A DNA stretch of 64,000 bases from the NCBI GenBank assembly GCA_030704615.1, contig CM060732.1, positions 4,526,001 through 4,590,000 of the forward strand, in the 5' to 3' direction. A program made the translations under genes and the position numbers. Origin of the DNA: Takakia lepidozioides. Its lineage: Eukaryota > Streptophyta > Takakiopsida > Takakiales > Takakiaceae. The notes below the pieces were generated by a model. The model saw only the letters and a program-made list of their open reading frames with translations, was not told the origin of the DNA and searched no databases. This document shows positions 1-11,236 of this stretch, piece after piece (position 1 is the first letter of the stretch; every line of letters starts with the position of its first letter).

Positions 1-855
1 TGTTATCTAAGCCCAAGGGCAATCTCCTATGTATCCAAGTACATCTCCCATGTCAAGGCCCAATTTATTTTTTCCCATGAATTTATTGAGTAGTAATATA
101 TCCAATCATTATTGATATATCTCCCGTCGAAGCTCCAATAATTGTCCCAGGAAAGCCCACTTTGCTATTTTTCGCACCCTCCTCATCAAGGGCTTTTCCA
201 ACGGTACCAAGCACCAAGGCTGGGAACCCGCGGTCGGGAGATCTCAACGCTACAAAACAAACAAAACAAACAAACAAACTACTTTGCGTCATATATTGAT
301 ATAGACATGAGCAACTTGGGTATGAATTTGGTATGAATTTTATATTTTGGGCTATGTATGAATATGGTACTGGTACCGTTATTTTGTTTTTTGGATACTG
401 GGGGTATATGAGCACCGGTATGGTATTTCATCGACATAATATCTCGCGTGATGTCAAAACCATTTTTGAGATTCGATCACTAAGCTCGTTGATCTCCTGG
501 AATCCACGTCCATATGTCGTGATGTCAGGGAACATTGAAGGAGCCACACCCTACTACAACATAGGCGCAAAAACCTAACGCCATCGCCATATTCATACCT
601 AGCTCTATCCACCTTAAAATTGCCACAATACTGGTATCGTGACCACACTGCACTTGCGCTTACCCAGACTGGTATTGTATGTGTGGGGGGAAATCCTAAA
701 GACATACTCCCCACAATACGTGGCCTGATCGTAATGAGGCCGCACCCTGCACAGGGGACAAGGACCGACAGTGGCCCCACTACATTTAAACGGTCCCTAT
801 TACCCTGTTTCTCTTATATATGAAAAAAACAACAATTTGTTGGCATGGTGGAGAT

Positions 856-912
856 TGTGGTCTGGTGGTAGGTCGACGGTGAGATAATGATGTAGGTGTT
901 GGGTTCAATTCC
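856..912 (+). other. tRNA-like A-box/B-box pair, possible SINE head
   Basis: The run GGGTTCAATTCC at 901-912 matches the RNA polymerase III B-box consensus GGTTCRANTCC. About 40 bases upstream, TGTGGTCTGGTGGTAGG resembles an A box. The spacing suits a tRNA-derived SINE head. I cannot fold a full cloverleaf, so a functional tRNA gene is unlikely, and no 3' boundary or target duplication was found. Chance similarity is a real alternative. Confidence 0.25.
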
Positions 913-1886
913 TCAAACGCAGTTCCATTGGTTGGCGCTGACTATAACTACTTCCATGGAGGTAGTTTGTAACCACTTTCATGTAGGTAGTTCAGCTTGG
1001 TTTTGCAACTACGTTCATGTAGAGAATCCTAAAACTATGTGTAGAGTGGACTGTCCACCAGCCCAATGGGCACAACGCAGGTGGGCAGTAATGGACTAGA
1101 GGGCAGGAATTATGTCTTGAAGTGGAACTTCGATATTTCCTAACACAGGATCGCTGCTAAACCAATGTTTGTGAACAGAAGTATCAGTTAGCTGGCTGAC
1201 AAGTTCAGGAAACTCTTGCCATGCTCAATATGTACCAAAATCATTTGATGGGGCCCTTCAATGACCGCTTTAGCATTTTGCTTTTAAGAAATTCGGAAAA
1301 CAGCACGAGTGGCTACAGAGTTGTGCAAAAAATAGCTGTACATTCTGCTCATCCAAAATGCATCCACCTCTGTACTTTGATCCATTTATATAATTCATAT
1401 TTGGCAAATTCATCCATAATTTATTTTTTATTTGGAGAAATTTGGCGATTTCATCCATGAAAAAACAAGGAATTTGCTACAAAATATTCCATTTTAGTTT
1501 TTGTGGTCGAAATCTGGCAATAAATCACCAATTAAAAAAAACGCTGGACCGAATTTGCTCTTCAAGGAAGGGCTACCTACATATTGCAAAAAGTAGGACT
1601 TCCTCCCCTTTCCTTTTATTTTTTTCTTTAAAAAAAAAGTGCCCTGCACAGGCTAAGTTATGTTATTTGGCAGCCCCTCACACTGAAGGGCCTACAAAAC
1701 CTTTCATATAATGTAGGCCGGATGTCCTGTTCACCCTTGGGGGTGAAGGGTACATGAAGTATTCTATTTTGAGTGGTTATTTCTGGACGGCCCTTCTGTA
1801 TAGGAGAAGGGTTGAGACCCTTCTCCGGTGTAAAGAACCATGATATTTTGAGTACCTTCCGCCCCTTAATTCCCCTAATGTACGAG

Positions 1887-1920
1887 GCGACCCGTTTCGG
1901 GTCGCGTCAGGGTCGCGTCA
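1887..1920. repeat. GC-rich hairpin plus 11-bp direct repeat
   Basis: GCGACCCG at 1,887-1,894 and CGGGTCGC at 1,898-1,905 are perfect inverted arms around TTT. The right arm overlaps a direct repeat of GGGTCGCGTCA (two copies ending at 1,920). It stands out in an AT-rich surrounding. No role can be assigned. Confidence 0.45.
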
Positions 1921-2399
1921 GATATCATCCACGATGGCATATCGTTGGATGACCTTGGATGAAAAAAAAAATTGAACAAAAGTTGTGCGCCTTGATGTCA
2001 TGCACCTGCCTGTGTTTATGGCACCCTAAAATAATAAAAGCCCTGCTGTCAATAATTTTTCTAGTGTGCAGGGGTACCCAAAATTGGCCATCCAGCAGCT
2101 TTGACTTAGCGACGTGGCAGGCTGAAGGGGTGACAACAAGGCAAAGGTACAAATGGAAACAAATGCAAATCTCTGCCTGAATTTTTGTTAGAATTCTGAA
2201 TTTCTTTTTGGAGGTAATAGTTCATCATTCAAGGAACACTTTCACCACAACAATTGTGATTCCAAGGAAATTTCGACCCCCCTAAGCCTGAATTACATGT
2301 CATTTGAGCTTCATGGTGTGTTTTACCCCCCCTGTTTTTCCATACAAAACAACCTTATCAAGATTTTGGAATTCTGAATTTTTTTTTTTCTCATTCTCA

Positions 2400-3142
2400 A
2401 AATAAATATATGATGAACAGAGGCGGTGGCGATGTAGCTCCGTAGTTTGCGTTGAGTGAGTGGGAGTGAGAGAGACGTTCAACGGTTCCTTCAGCCTCCA
2501 CGGAAGCTCAGGGTTTCTCTTGCTCAACCCTGCAACTAAGCTTCAAGTGAAACCTCCCCCAAAAATCCTTCCCTAAGCTTTTGGTAATCATAATCATCCT
2601 TTCAAGCCTTCCAGCCAGGGTATCTAAGGCGAAACGCGCTCCTATGTTCCGCTCACACCTGGAAGCCCCTTCTTAAGTCAACCCTCGATCCTATGGATGT
2701 CCTATGAAATACGGCAACTTCATTGTCCGGTCTCCTCAAGCACCCCGCTGCTTCACCTGATTCTTGTTTGATGAATCTCGTCCTTCATCCCCCCCCCAAC
2801 CACCTCTGAAATCATGGTTTCATGATTCCTCGGGCTCAATAACTCTAGCCGCCAAGCTCATGTCCTATCTATTCATTACAGGAACTCTCCCCCTCCTCGA
2901 AAGGCCCCGGTAACTAGCAAGCTCGCTCGCTCGCAGGCTTCTCCCGCGCTCTTGCCAGCTCGCTTTCTTCTGAGACTCCCATCCTTATCCTCACCCGTGA
3001 GCTCCTCTCTCAACCCATCTCCACCTTCAATCTCTTCTTGCAATTCCTCTGCTCCCTCCTCCCCTGTTTTTTTCTAATTCTTGCTCTCTTTTTCCTTATT
3101 CACCCCAGTCTATCTCCTTCCTTGTCATCTGCTTGGATCAAG
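2400..3142 (+). other. Probable 5' leader of the L1-type LINE
   Basis: There is no protein-coding signal. The target duplication of the gypsy insertion at 3,143-6,363 shows that this DNA was once contiguous with 6,364 onwards, where LINE ORF1 begins. At least its right end is therefore LINE leader or the DNA the LINE landed in. It is rich in CT runs. The true LINE 5' end cannot be placed from one copy. Confidence 0.3.
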
Positions 3143-3467
3143 TGTCGCGGCCCTTTGCCTTGGGGGTCGGGACACAAGAAGGGCTGCCCTTGTGGTGGGG
3201 GCAGTGGCAACAATAGGTATGGGGGCTGAAGCACCCTTGAGTGCCCAAGGCACTCAAGGAGGCAGAGGCACTCATTAGGTGGAGCCCCGCACACCGGGTT
3301 GCGGTGGGGGTGGTTCCACGAGGGGTGGTGGTATCTTAGTGGGTCTTAGTGGGGGTGGCATAGGACTCGCCATGGGGCGGAGACCTTGTGGTGGGAGTCG
3401 TGGGGAGTCTTGGGACTCATCACGGTCCATTGGGGCAGTGGTGGGTGGGCCAAGACTCACCGCGACT
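3143..3467 (+). repeat. Truncated 5' LTR of chromovirus copy 1
   Basis: This aligns with the first part of the complete LTR at 5,649-6,363, including the GGGGGTGGTTCCACGAGG segment, and breaks at CGCGACT (3,467). After that the sequence is integrase coding DNA. Open frames through this segment are rich in Gly, Pro and Arg, recur in every LTR copy and are not genes. Confidence 0.85.
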
Positions 3468-4743
3468 GCCACGATGGCCCGCTTGCGGGCCACTGCGGAG
3501 CCAAGTGCACCGTGGCACTCTTGAAGAAAGAGTATTTCTAGCCCAAACTGAGGGAGGAGGCCGAGGAGTATGTCAAGACATGCACCACATGCCAACAAAA
3601 CCGGAGCGAGTACAAAAAGCAAGCGGGGCTGTTACAACCCTTGCCGATTCCAGAGGGGTCTTGGGAAAGTGTCTCAACGGATTTCATGATTGCTTTACCG
3701 CTGTCAAAAAGATTCGATGCAATCATGGTGGTGGTGGATAGGTTCAGTAAAATGGGTCATTCCATTCCAACCAAAGAGACGGCAACGACAGAGGAGACGG
3801 GGTGACTTTACGTCGCCCACGTCTTCAAGCATCATGGACTCCCGAAGGATATTGTCTCGGACCGCAATCCTAAGTTTACAAGTAAATTTTGGAGAGCACT
3901 TTGGAAGAAAATGGGGACGAGGCTCAAGATGAGCACGGCCTTCCGACCTACAACGGACGGCCAAACGGAAAGAGTGAATTCCGTGATGAAGCAAATCTTA
4001 CGGAATTATGTGTCGGCAGACCAATCAGACTGGGTGGAGCACTTGGATGCGGCAGAGTTTTGTTATAATAACACAAAACACTCCGCAACGGGAGTTTCCC
4101 CTTTTGTATTGGTCTATGGAAAAGCACCTATGGTGCCGACAAGTTGGGCCGCCCAAGACGTTGAGGAACCGGCAGCAGCGGCGGTGCTGGAAGAACGCGA
4201 GCGTTTGTTGGAGCTCGCAAAGTACAACATTGCCAAAGCTAGGAAACGGTATGAACGACAAGCAAATCGGAAGTGGAGGGAAGTTAAGTTGAGGCAGGCA
4301 CGGAGGTCTGGTTTAATATCAAGAATTTTCGACTACCTCCGGAAGTGAGTCCAAAGTTCATGCCTCCGTATGCGGAGCCTTTTCGCATCCGGAAGGTTAT
4401 GAATGAGGATGTGTATGAATTGGAGTTGCCGGCAAATAGCAAGGTGCATCCGGTATTCCACGTTTACCGTTTGAAGCCTTACTTCAAAGATGAAGTGCGT
4501 CCGAATCGGCATCAAGTGTTGCGTCCGCCACCTGTGCTGTTGGATCATGAAAATGAACCTGAGTACGAGGTGGAGGCAGTGTTTAAGTCAAGGAGGTTCA
4601 AGAATCAAGAAACGGAGTATCTCGTGAAATGGAAGGGCTATCATCAAGTGGAAGCAAGTTGGGTGCGTGCCTCAGAAATGGGAAACGCATCCGAGGCGGT
4701 TACAACTTTCGAAGGGCGACCTCAAAAGCGGAAGAAGCGTTGA
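3468..4743 (+). pseudogene. Gypsy integrase with C-terminal chromodomain, broken
   Basis: The translated fragments give, in order, the integrase zinc-binding region (HDGPLAGHCGAKCT then CTTCQQNR, about 3,470-3,602), the catalytic core (STDFMIALP, SDRNPKF, TDGQTERVN, about 3,670-3,980), the GKAPMVP and KVHPVFHVYRLKP region, and a chromodomain (EYEVEAVF, EYLVKWKGY, about 4,560-4,720) ending at a stop at 4,741-4,743. In chromoviruses the chromodomain steers integration to chromatin. Stops and frame changes (for example in EYF-stop-PKL near 3,536 and around 3,800) disable it. The N-terminal polyprotein is missing, so the fragment joins LTR sequence directly. Confidence 0.85.
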
Positions 4744-5648
4744 TGGGGACATCAACCTTGGAGCGTGGGGGAGAAAATGCATGCTTAGTCCGGCTTAGCT
4801 AGCTCAGGAATCCGATTGCAAAAACTTGTGTTGTACAAAATTTTGTTTATAAATGAAATGGTTTCCAAATGTTGTGCTTCCTATTTTGTTTGGAATGGTG
4901 ATGCATGGTATGGTTGGCTAGTGTGTAGAATGCATGCTAGCTTACAAAAGTGGGAGAGGTAAATTGGATTAATCGTGTGTTTGTGTAGTGCCAAAATCGG
5001 GTGACTCCCATCCAAGGGGCAAGGAAACTTGCGCCTTCTTTGGGAGTTCACATGCTAGTGCGCACCTAGCGCGTGTGCGTACTACAATTGCTCTACCGAA
5101 GGGGTTGTCTTGTAGTGCGGGCTAACGCGGAAGCTACGTGCTTCTGTTCACGTACTATAATCGAGTAACCTTGGGACGAAGTCGTAGTGCGGCTTCGGTG
5201 TGTTCCCGTACCTCAGGCCAACATTCCAAGGCATACCTAATATAGTGATTGGGGCCACGGTTGGTTCAAGGTTATCTTCCTAGTCAGAAAGGGTTCAAGG
5301 TGAACCCTTGCTCAAGGTGATGCCAAAAAGCGCTATCATGAGCAGCCGCAAGCAATGTTGTTGCAGTAAGGCGATTCGATCCTCGGGAAGGATCGTTCCT
5401 TGGCCTTGAAGTGGGCCAAGAAGAGTGCACTGGGTGGAGCTTGAGAGGCTCCACCCTTGGCCGGGACTTGGAGGAAGTCGGCCAAACTAGCTAGTGGAGA
5501 GTAGAGTCAAGTGAGGGTTTGGTTCTTTGCTATAGGACGCCATGGTATGGAAACAAACTCCTTGATGTGGGACGCCACAACTTGGATGTTAGTTTCTACA
5601 AAATGGACAAGTCGATGAGGACATCAACTCCTTGTTGGTAGGGTTGAC
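4744..5648 (+). other. Noncoding 3' internal region of chromovirus copy 1
   Basis: No gene is seen between the chromodomain stop and the 3' LTR. A purine-rich stretch (GTGGGGGAGAAAA at about 4,766) follows a GGGGACATCAAC motif, and a similar GAGGACATCAAC occurs at about 5,616 just before the 3' LTR. I cannot tell which purine tract primed plus-strand synthesis. Confidence 0.45.
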
Positions 5649-6363
5649 TGTCGCGGCCCTTTGCCTTGAGGGCAGGGGGTCGGGACACAAGAAGGGCTGC
5701 CCCTATGGTGGGGGCAGTGGCAACAGTAGGAACGGGGGCTGAAGCACCCTTGAGTGCCCAAGGCATTCAAGGAGGCAGAGGCACTCACTAGGTGGAGCCC
5801 CGCACACCGGGTTGCGGTGGGGGTGGTTCCACGAGGTGTGGTGGTAGCTTAGTGGGTCTTAGTGGGGGTGGCATAGGACTCACCACGGGGCGGAGACCTT
5901 GTGGTGGGAGTCTTGGGACTCATCACGGTCCATTGGGGCCGTGGTGGGAGGGCCAAGACTCACCGCGACTCATCACCGGGAGTCAAGGGTCTTCGTGGTG
6001 GTTCGCCATAAAAAGACGGTGTTGTTTGTGAAACCCCCGTGGACAGTCACAGAAGTATATATAGGGAGTAGTAACCCCGAGAACGGTGCAAGCCCGTTGG
6101 TGACCAAAAACTAGTGAGTAAGCGTGCGAGCCGGAAAGCGACCAAGGTGTGGGGAGCTGTTCCGAATTGCCAACAACCAAAGGGAATTTCCACTAGGCCC
6201 AAAGTGAGCGAGGGTTTTGTGGAGGAGCAAAAGGGGACCATTATGTCCCGGTGAGCAGCCGAAGCTCTGAGTTGGCCCGGCGGCCAGTTTGGGAGTTAGG
6301 CGCGCGCATCAAAGCGAGTAACTATGACGTGAAGGGGAGCTCGCCGAAGTGAGGTGCACGACA
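5649..6363 (+). repeat. Complete 3' LTR of chromovirus copy 1
   Basis: The 715-bp LTR starts TGTCGCGG and ends GCACGACA, so it has TG...CA ends with short inverted repeats. It is related along its whole length to the LTRs at 10,478-11,222, 18,627-19,366 and 31,872-32,609. It contains a TATA element and a conserved TAGTAACCCCGAGAACGG segment downstream, probably the R region. Confidence 0.9.
6055..6064 (+). promoter_or_regulatory. LTR TATA box
   Basis: TATATATAGG follows GTCACAGAAG in the LTR. The same block recurs at matching positions in the LTRs at about 10,914 and 19,061 (plus strand) and about 30,010 and 32,190 (minus strand). Conservation across copies supports it as the retroelement core promoter. 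Confidence 0.6.
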
Positions 6364-8854
6364 TCAAGAGCCATTTCCTCTTTGTCCTCTTCTCATGTCA
6401 CCTCCATCTCCTACTATGGGTCCCTACGGCAATAGATCCCTCCGGGGTTTATCAACCAACAGTGTCCAGCTCCCCCAAAGCAGGCTTCATGCGCTCCTCA
6501 GGCCCCAGCCTTCATCGGGCACAGGGTTCTTCCTTGCGCACCAGTCACTCACGCGTAACCCGGCATCAGCCTTTTGCCCCCTCCAACCTGCCAATGTCTC
6601 TTTCAATCACAGCGTGGCTGACAGTGAAGATAACGTCCCTCTAGCCAATTTGCAAGTGAACACGCACGAGCAACTTGACGAGGTGTCTCCTCTTCAGCTT
6701 GCCATGAGCAGAGAGAAGCAAACTGTTGAAGTTGATGTGGACCACCTTGACAGCTGCATTTCTCATGTCAAGGGAAGGGGCGTCCTTTTGCACTTCCCAG
6801 GCAAATAGGTGGAAAGGGCAGACGCCAGGGATTGGGCGATCAGACATCTGGGAGGGACATGAGATCTCCACCCGCATTTCTCCAATTCTAAGGGGAAAGG
6901 ATTCTTCTCCATTATGCTAGAATCAGAAGAAGCGGCAACCAAAGCAGTGTCATTCAATCCTCACCTGCATGGTCTCAACGTCAATATTTTTCCGTGGTCG
7001 CCGGCTATGGGTAACCGTAATGGAAAGGTATGGGCTCCCAGGATTATCGCACTACCCTACATCCCTAACCAGTACCTCTTCTTCCTCCCGGACATAGGGA
7101 ATCATTTCGGGGTGTATTTGGGCTGCTTGTCAGTTTTTGATCCTCTGATGTGCACGAAGGCTCTCAGGGAAGACCCAAAATGGAAACATACAACCATATC
7201 CTCAAGAGTCAATGACAATGGATTCCCAAAAATAGTGGTGGCAATGCCAGTTGATGCTACCCTGCCTGAATTCATTCGTTTGCCAATTGACAAAATAGGC
7301 AATTTTTTCTCTATTAAGGTCACCAAGGATACATCAGCAACTGCATGTTACACTTGTGGGCAAACTGGCCACTTAAGAATTGATTGTCCTAAATCCAAAC
7401 GTAAGCAAGCTGCGCTGCACCAGAGAACGCCAGCCCCACTCACAAATGCTGCAGCTGGCCACAACATTCACGCCCTCCATGGTCTACACCAGCCTTCAGT
7501 TGCTGACTCCGCCGGCAACAAGAGAGGCTCACACCTTCCCCCTGCCTCCATCCTGCAAAGATCCACTTCACCAATACACAAAAAAATAAAAATAAAATGT
7601 GGATCCCATGCTCTTGGAGGCAGCCCCTCAATGTATGCACTCCACCGCCAACCACAGTTCACAGTCAGCCCAAGAAGCAGATCCATCCAATAGGGCGGGT
7701 CAGCAGACACCCTATGCGCCTGGAATTGCTAGAGTCACGATTGCTCTTAACCCGACAATCGCAAGGATCTGTTCCCAGCTTCAGACCTCCCCGCGCTTGG
7801 CTCTAGGGGCATGCTCACAGTTGCTACCTGTAGCCGACCCGAAAGCCACCTGCGTCACTCCACTCATCTTCAAAAAGCAACCTACACCTTCTATTCTGGC
7901 AACAGCTAAAGAGGGAGTTGGAATGGAGTCCCTATGGATTACAACGTCCGATGTTCACATCTTCATGGCAGGGTTCCCAGCAGAATGTAACCCAATCGGC
8001 ACCCTCACCAACAAGATCCAGGGATTTCGACGGTCCTTCTCGGCAAAATACTCCCTTCAGCCTCATTCAAAATTGTCGTGGGGATCATATATTGAGCAAT
8101 ATCCGGGGCTCAGTCCGGCGCTTAGCCCCTCCACCCAAATTTTGGCGCTCATCGATGAAGCTGATCTGCTGCAAGATGCCCATCCGGGGGAGAGTCTCTA
8201 GATAAACCCCCCTCCTCTCCATCAGCCTCCGACCAACAACAAATTCAGATCATCAGATCGAGGGAATTTATTCATACAGCATTCTCCCTCCTTCATGCCA
8301 AGATTGAAGAGGACATTGACAAAGACAACGACAACATGGAGCTCCAACGAGCTCTGCAGCCGATCAAGGCTTCTTACAACCCAAGAAGTACCTCCCCTCT
8401 CTCAACTTCATCCAACTCAAACCAAGACGCCTCCCCTGCCAATGCTGAACCAGAGCACCTGCCGCCTCCTCCACACCGACCCCAGCAATTCAAGGGCTTC
8501 GTTCTGCACCCCTCTCCAGCCCTGCCCTCGCCGACTCCTATCTCTACCCACATCCTCGATCATCAGGTAGGTCTGCACCAAAACCCCGTCCCTTTCCTGA
8601 TATTCTACTCTTCGCCTAGAGGGTATAACTCCTGCAAAATTCTTTGTTTGAAAGCAAGCCCCAGCTACAAAGGTAAAATCCTTCCCTCAATAGCTTCCTC
8701 TCAGGATGCGGAGCTCTTCTTTCTAACCCTTGGCTATGGTCCTCTTCCATTTAGCACCCCAATTCCAGCGAAGCTCATTCTCTTGTCCGAATTTTTCATG
8801 GAGACACCCGCCCGAGCCACACGTATCCACACAACCATAATCCCTTCTCATTGA
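6364..8854 (+). pseudogene. L1-type LINE ORF1 (nucleic-acid-binding, CCHC knuckle), frame-broken
   Basis: Fragments at 6,395-6,808, 6,914-7,693, 7,599-8,201 and 8,336-8,854 together resemble plant L1 ORF1. The central piece carries the usual pre-knuckle domain (around IALPYIPNQYLFF and LPIDKIGNFFSIKVTK) followed by one zinc knuckle, CYTCGQTGHLRIDC, at about 7,347-7,388. The rest is Pro/Ser/His-rich linker. ORF1 proteins coat LINE RNA in the cytoplasm and enter the nucleus with it. Several frame changes make it non-functional. It lies just upstream of ORF2, in the usual LINE order. Confidence 0.7.
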
Positions 8855-9062
8855 GTCCAACCTCTCTCGTTTGCAGGCCAGGGTCCTGCCTTCCCATCCA
8901 CCATGCTCATGATCATTGAGCTTAACAAACCAGTCTCCAAAGCTCCCCACAACCATAGATGGATAACCTCTCCCCTACCCAGTGACAAAAGAACAAAGTT
9001 CAAATTCTTCCAAGACAGGCCATCATTTGAGAACTACCCTCTCAGCCTGAATACCCCTTACA

Positions 9063-10477
9063 ATGCAGATTAATCTCTCAACTTGGAACATCAGAGGGAT
9101 CGGGTCAGAACAGATGAATCTGAAGAAGATCAAGATTTGTACTTGGCTCACCCCTCTCCTGCAGACTGAGGCCTTAGTCTTCCTGCAGGAACACAAGCTC
9201 TGTCCTCGTAAAATCGACAACCTCTCAGACCAGCTTTGGCCTAAGGACGCTGCCCTCTGGAACCCTTCTTACGAAGGATCCAAGGGCGGCACAACCATCC
9301 TTCTTTCTCCTCCCCTTAAGCCTTTCCTCATCGCAAATGAAATTTGGATACCTGACCGGATTCAATTCTGCGCCCTCAAGCTTCCAGGTGACCCAAAACC
9401 CATTGGTTTTATCAATATCCATGCTTCTAACACCCCGTTCGAACGTTCCAACATGTGGCATCTCATTAATCAAAAGATTTCATCCCAAACAACAACCCAT
9501 GCTTGGGTGATAGCCGGTGACTTCAACATGGTTGAAAACAAAGCCGACAGGTTAGGCTCTGGTTCTTTAGGCCTAAACCCTGAAGAGGAAGTTCAATGGG
9601 ATTTGCTCCTCCACATCCATAGCCTCGCAGAAATCAAAAAATCCCTCAACCGTCCGGGAGGATTCAACCCCATCTTCACATGGACAAATAACCGTTGTCT
9701 CCAGGACCTCAACATGGCAAGACTTGATAGAATCTACGTTTCCCTCTCAATCTCTAATGGAGCCTCTCTTAATCCTCAGGAACCTGTGGCGCAAGGATTC
9801 GACCATGCCTGTGTTACTGCAGTCATCTCTTTGCCAAACGCTAGGAAGAAAGGTAGAGGAATTTACACCGGTCATCTGAAAAGCCAAGCCTTTAAGCTAG
9901 GGCTTCAAGATGCATGGACTCAAAACGGAAACAATATTCAATGCCCTATCCTTCGATTTCAGGCTAAGCTCTCAACAACTAGCAAAGCCAGTCAAGAAAT
10001 GAGCAAGCAGATTGCAAGCGAGCAAAAGAGAAAAGTGCTTGCTCTTAAGAAATGCTTGGGGGTTTGCCAGAAGAAAATTGAAGCCTCCTCTTGCGATGAG
10101 CACACTTTTCACACCTACCTCGAAGCCCGCCAAAATCTAGATAGCTTCCAAATCCTTCAGGAGCAAAAATTGCAGATGCAGGCAGGTATCAATTGGTCAG
10201 CCAAGGACGAAAAAATGTCGAAAAACTTCTTCGAGAAGGTAAAGCTTTGTTGATCCCTCCAAAGAATCCATGAATTCTACTTGGACAACCAGGGCTCTGA
10301 ATCCTCCGATCCTAAAGATATGTGCAAGCTGGCTTTTTCCCATTTTTGATGCCATGTTCAAACAAGACCCCAGAGACCCCCTTTTCCAAACCAAGCTAGA
10401 ATCTTGTATGCTAGCAGTTCCCTCCAAGCTTCGGGAGGAGGATTTCCAATATCTGGGAGCAGAATTCACTGCCATGG
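9063..10477 (+). pseudogene. L1-type LINE ORF2, endonuclease part
   Basis: The ATG at 9,063 opens a 396-residue frame with all apurinic-type endonuclease signatures: LSTWNIRG (Asn near residue 9), FLQEHKL (Glu near 43), IAGDFNMV (Asp near 155), ARLDRIYVS (near 216) and GFDHACVTA (near 242). This domain nicks target DNA to prime reverse transcription. A stop at 10,251-10,253 is followed by readable LINE linker (SLQRIHEFYLDNQGSES) until the gypsy LTR cuts in at 10,478. The matching reverse transcriptase is not found next to it. The LINE RT at 16,530 looks like a different clade. Confidence 0.8.
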
Positions 10478-11222
10478 TGTCGGGGCCCTTTGCCTTGAGG
10501 GCGGGGGGGGGGGCGGGGGGCGGGCGGGTCGGGACACAAGAGGGGTTGCCCCTGTGGTGGGGGCAGTGGCAACAATAGGAACGGGGGCTGAAGCACCCTT
10601 GAGTGCCCAAGGCACTCAAGGAGGCGGAGGCGCTCACTAGGTGGAACCCCGCACACCGGGTTGCGGTGGGGGTGGTTCCACTAGGGGTGGTGGTAGCTTA
10701 GTGGGACTTAGTGGGGGTGGCATAGGACTCACCATGGGGCGGAGACCTTGTGGTGGGAACCGTGGGGAGTCTTGGGACTCATCACGGTTCAATGAGGCCG
10801 TGGTGGGTGGGCCAAGACTCACCGCGACTCATCACCGGGAATCGAGGATTTTCGTGGTGGTTCGCCATAAAAGGATGGTGTTGTTTGTGAAACCCCCGCG
10901 GACAGTCACAGAAGTATATATAGGGAGTAGTAACCCCGAGAACGGTGCAAGCCCGTTGGTGACCAAAAATTAGTGAGCAAGTGTGCGAGCCGGAAAGCGA
11001 CCAAGGTGTGGGGAGCTGTTCCGGACTGCCAACATCCAAAGGGAATTTCTATTAGGCCCAAATTGAGAGAGGGTCTTGTGGAGGAGTAAAGGGGGACCGT
11101 TATGACCCGGTGAGCAGCCGAAGCTCCGAGTTGGCCCGGCGGCCAGTTTGGGAGTTAGATGAGCGCATCAAAGCGAGTAACTATGACTTGAAGGGGAGCT
11201 TACCAAAGTGAGGTGCGCGACA
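10478..11222 (+). repeat. 5' LTR of chromovirus copy 2
   Basis: The LTR runs from TGTCGGGGCC to GTGCGCGACA, 745 bp, and is directly followed by the primer-binding site. It differs from its relatives by an expanded G-rich tract (about 10,499-10,530) near the 5' end, where others have GGGCAGGGGGTCGGG. Confidence 0.9.
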
Positions 11223-11224
11223 CT

Positions 11225-11236
11225 TGGTATCAGAGC
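11225..11236 (+). other. Primer-binding site, initiator tRNA-Met type
   Basis: TGGTATCAGAGC lies two bases after the LTR end. It is the standard plant retrotransposon primer site, complementary to the 3' end of initiator methionine tRNA. The minus-strand copy of this family has the same site at 31,858-31,869. Confidence 0.9.

Larger units (their letters stand above)
1..2399. other. Unassigned AT-rich left flank
   Basis: I see no coding region here that I can support. Open frames are short, overlap on both strands and carry no recognisable motif. The stretch contains many A/T runs. Two small structures, a tRNA-like segment near 856-912 and a GC-rich hairpin near 1,887-1,920, are listed separately. 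Confidence 0.5.
3143..6363 (+). mobile_element. Ty3/gypsy chromovirus copy 1 (internally deleted) with 5-bp target duplication
   Basis: The element begins TGTCGCGG at 3,143 and ends GTGCACGACA at 6,363. It is flanked by the identical 5-bp duplication TCAAG at 3,138-3,142 and 6,364-6,368, which fixes both ends of one insertion. Order inside: first 325 bp of the 5' LTR, integrase and chromodomain coding region, about 0.9 kb of noncoding 3' internal sequence, complete 3' LTR. The rest of the 5' LTR, gag, protease and reverse transcriptase are deleted. It landed inside an L1-type LINE. Same family as the copies at 10,478, 18,627 and 29,695. Confidence 0.9.

Noticed and set aside
856-930. Functional tRNA gene
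   Set aside because: Only box-like motifs fit. An acceptor stem and anticodon arm could not be folded.
3279-3524. Gly/Pro-rich proteins starting MEPRTPGCGG or their antisense
   Set aside because: The same frames recur in all chromovirus LTRs (also near 5,792, 10,641, 18,770 and 32,465). They are GC-rich LTR sequence, not genes.
4778-5648. A separate LTR beginning TGCATGCTTAG after a purine tract
   Set aside because: No second copy or matching end exists, and the TCAAG target duplications place this stretch inside the element that ends at 6,363.
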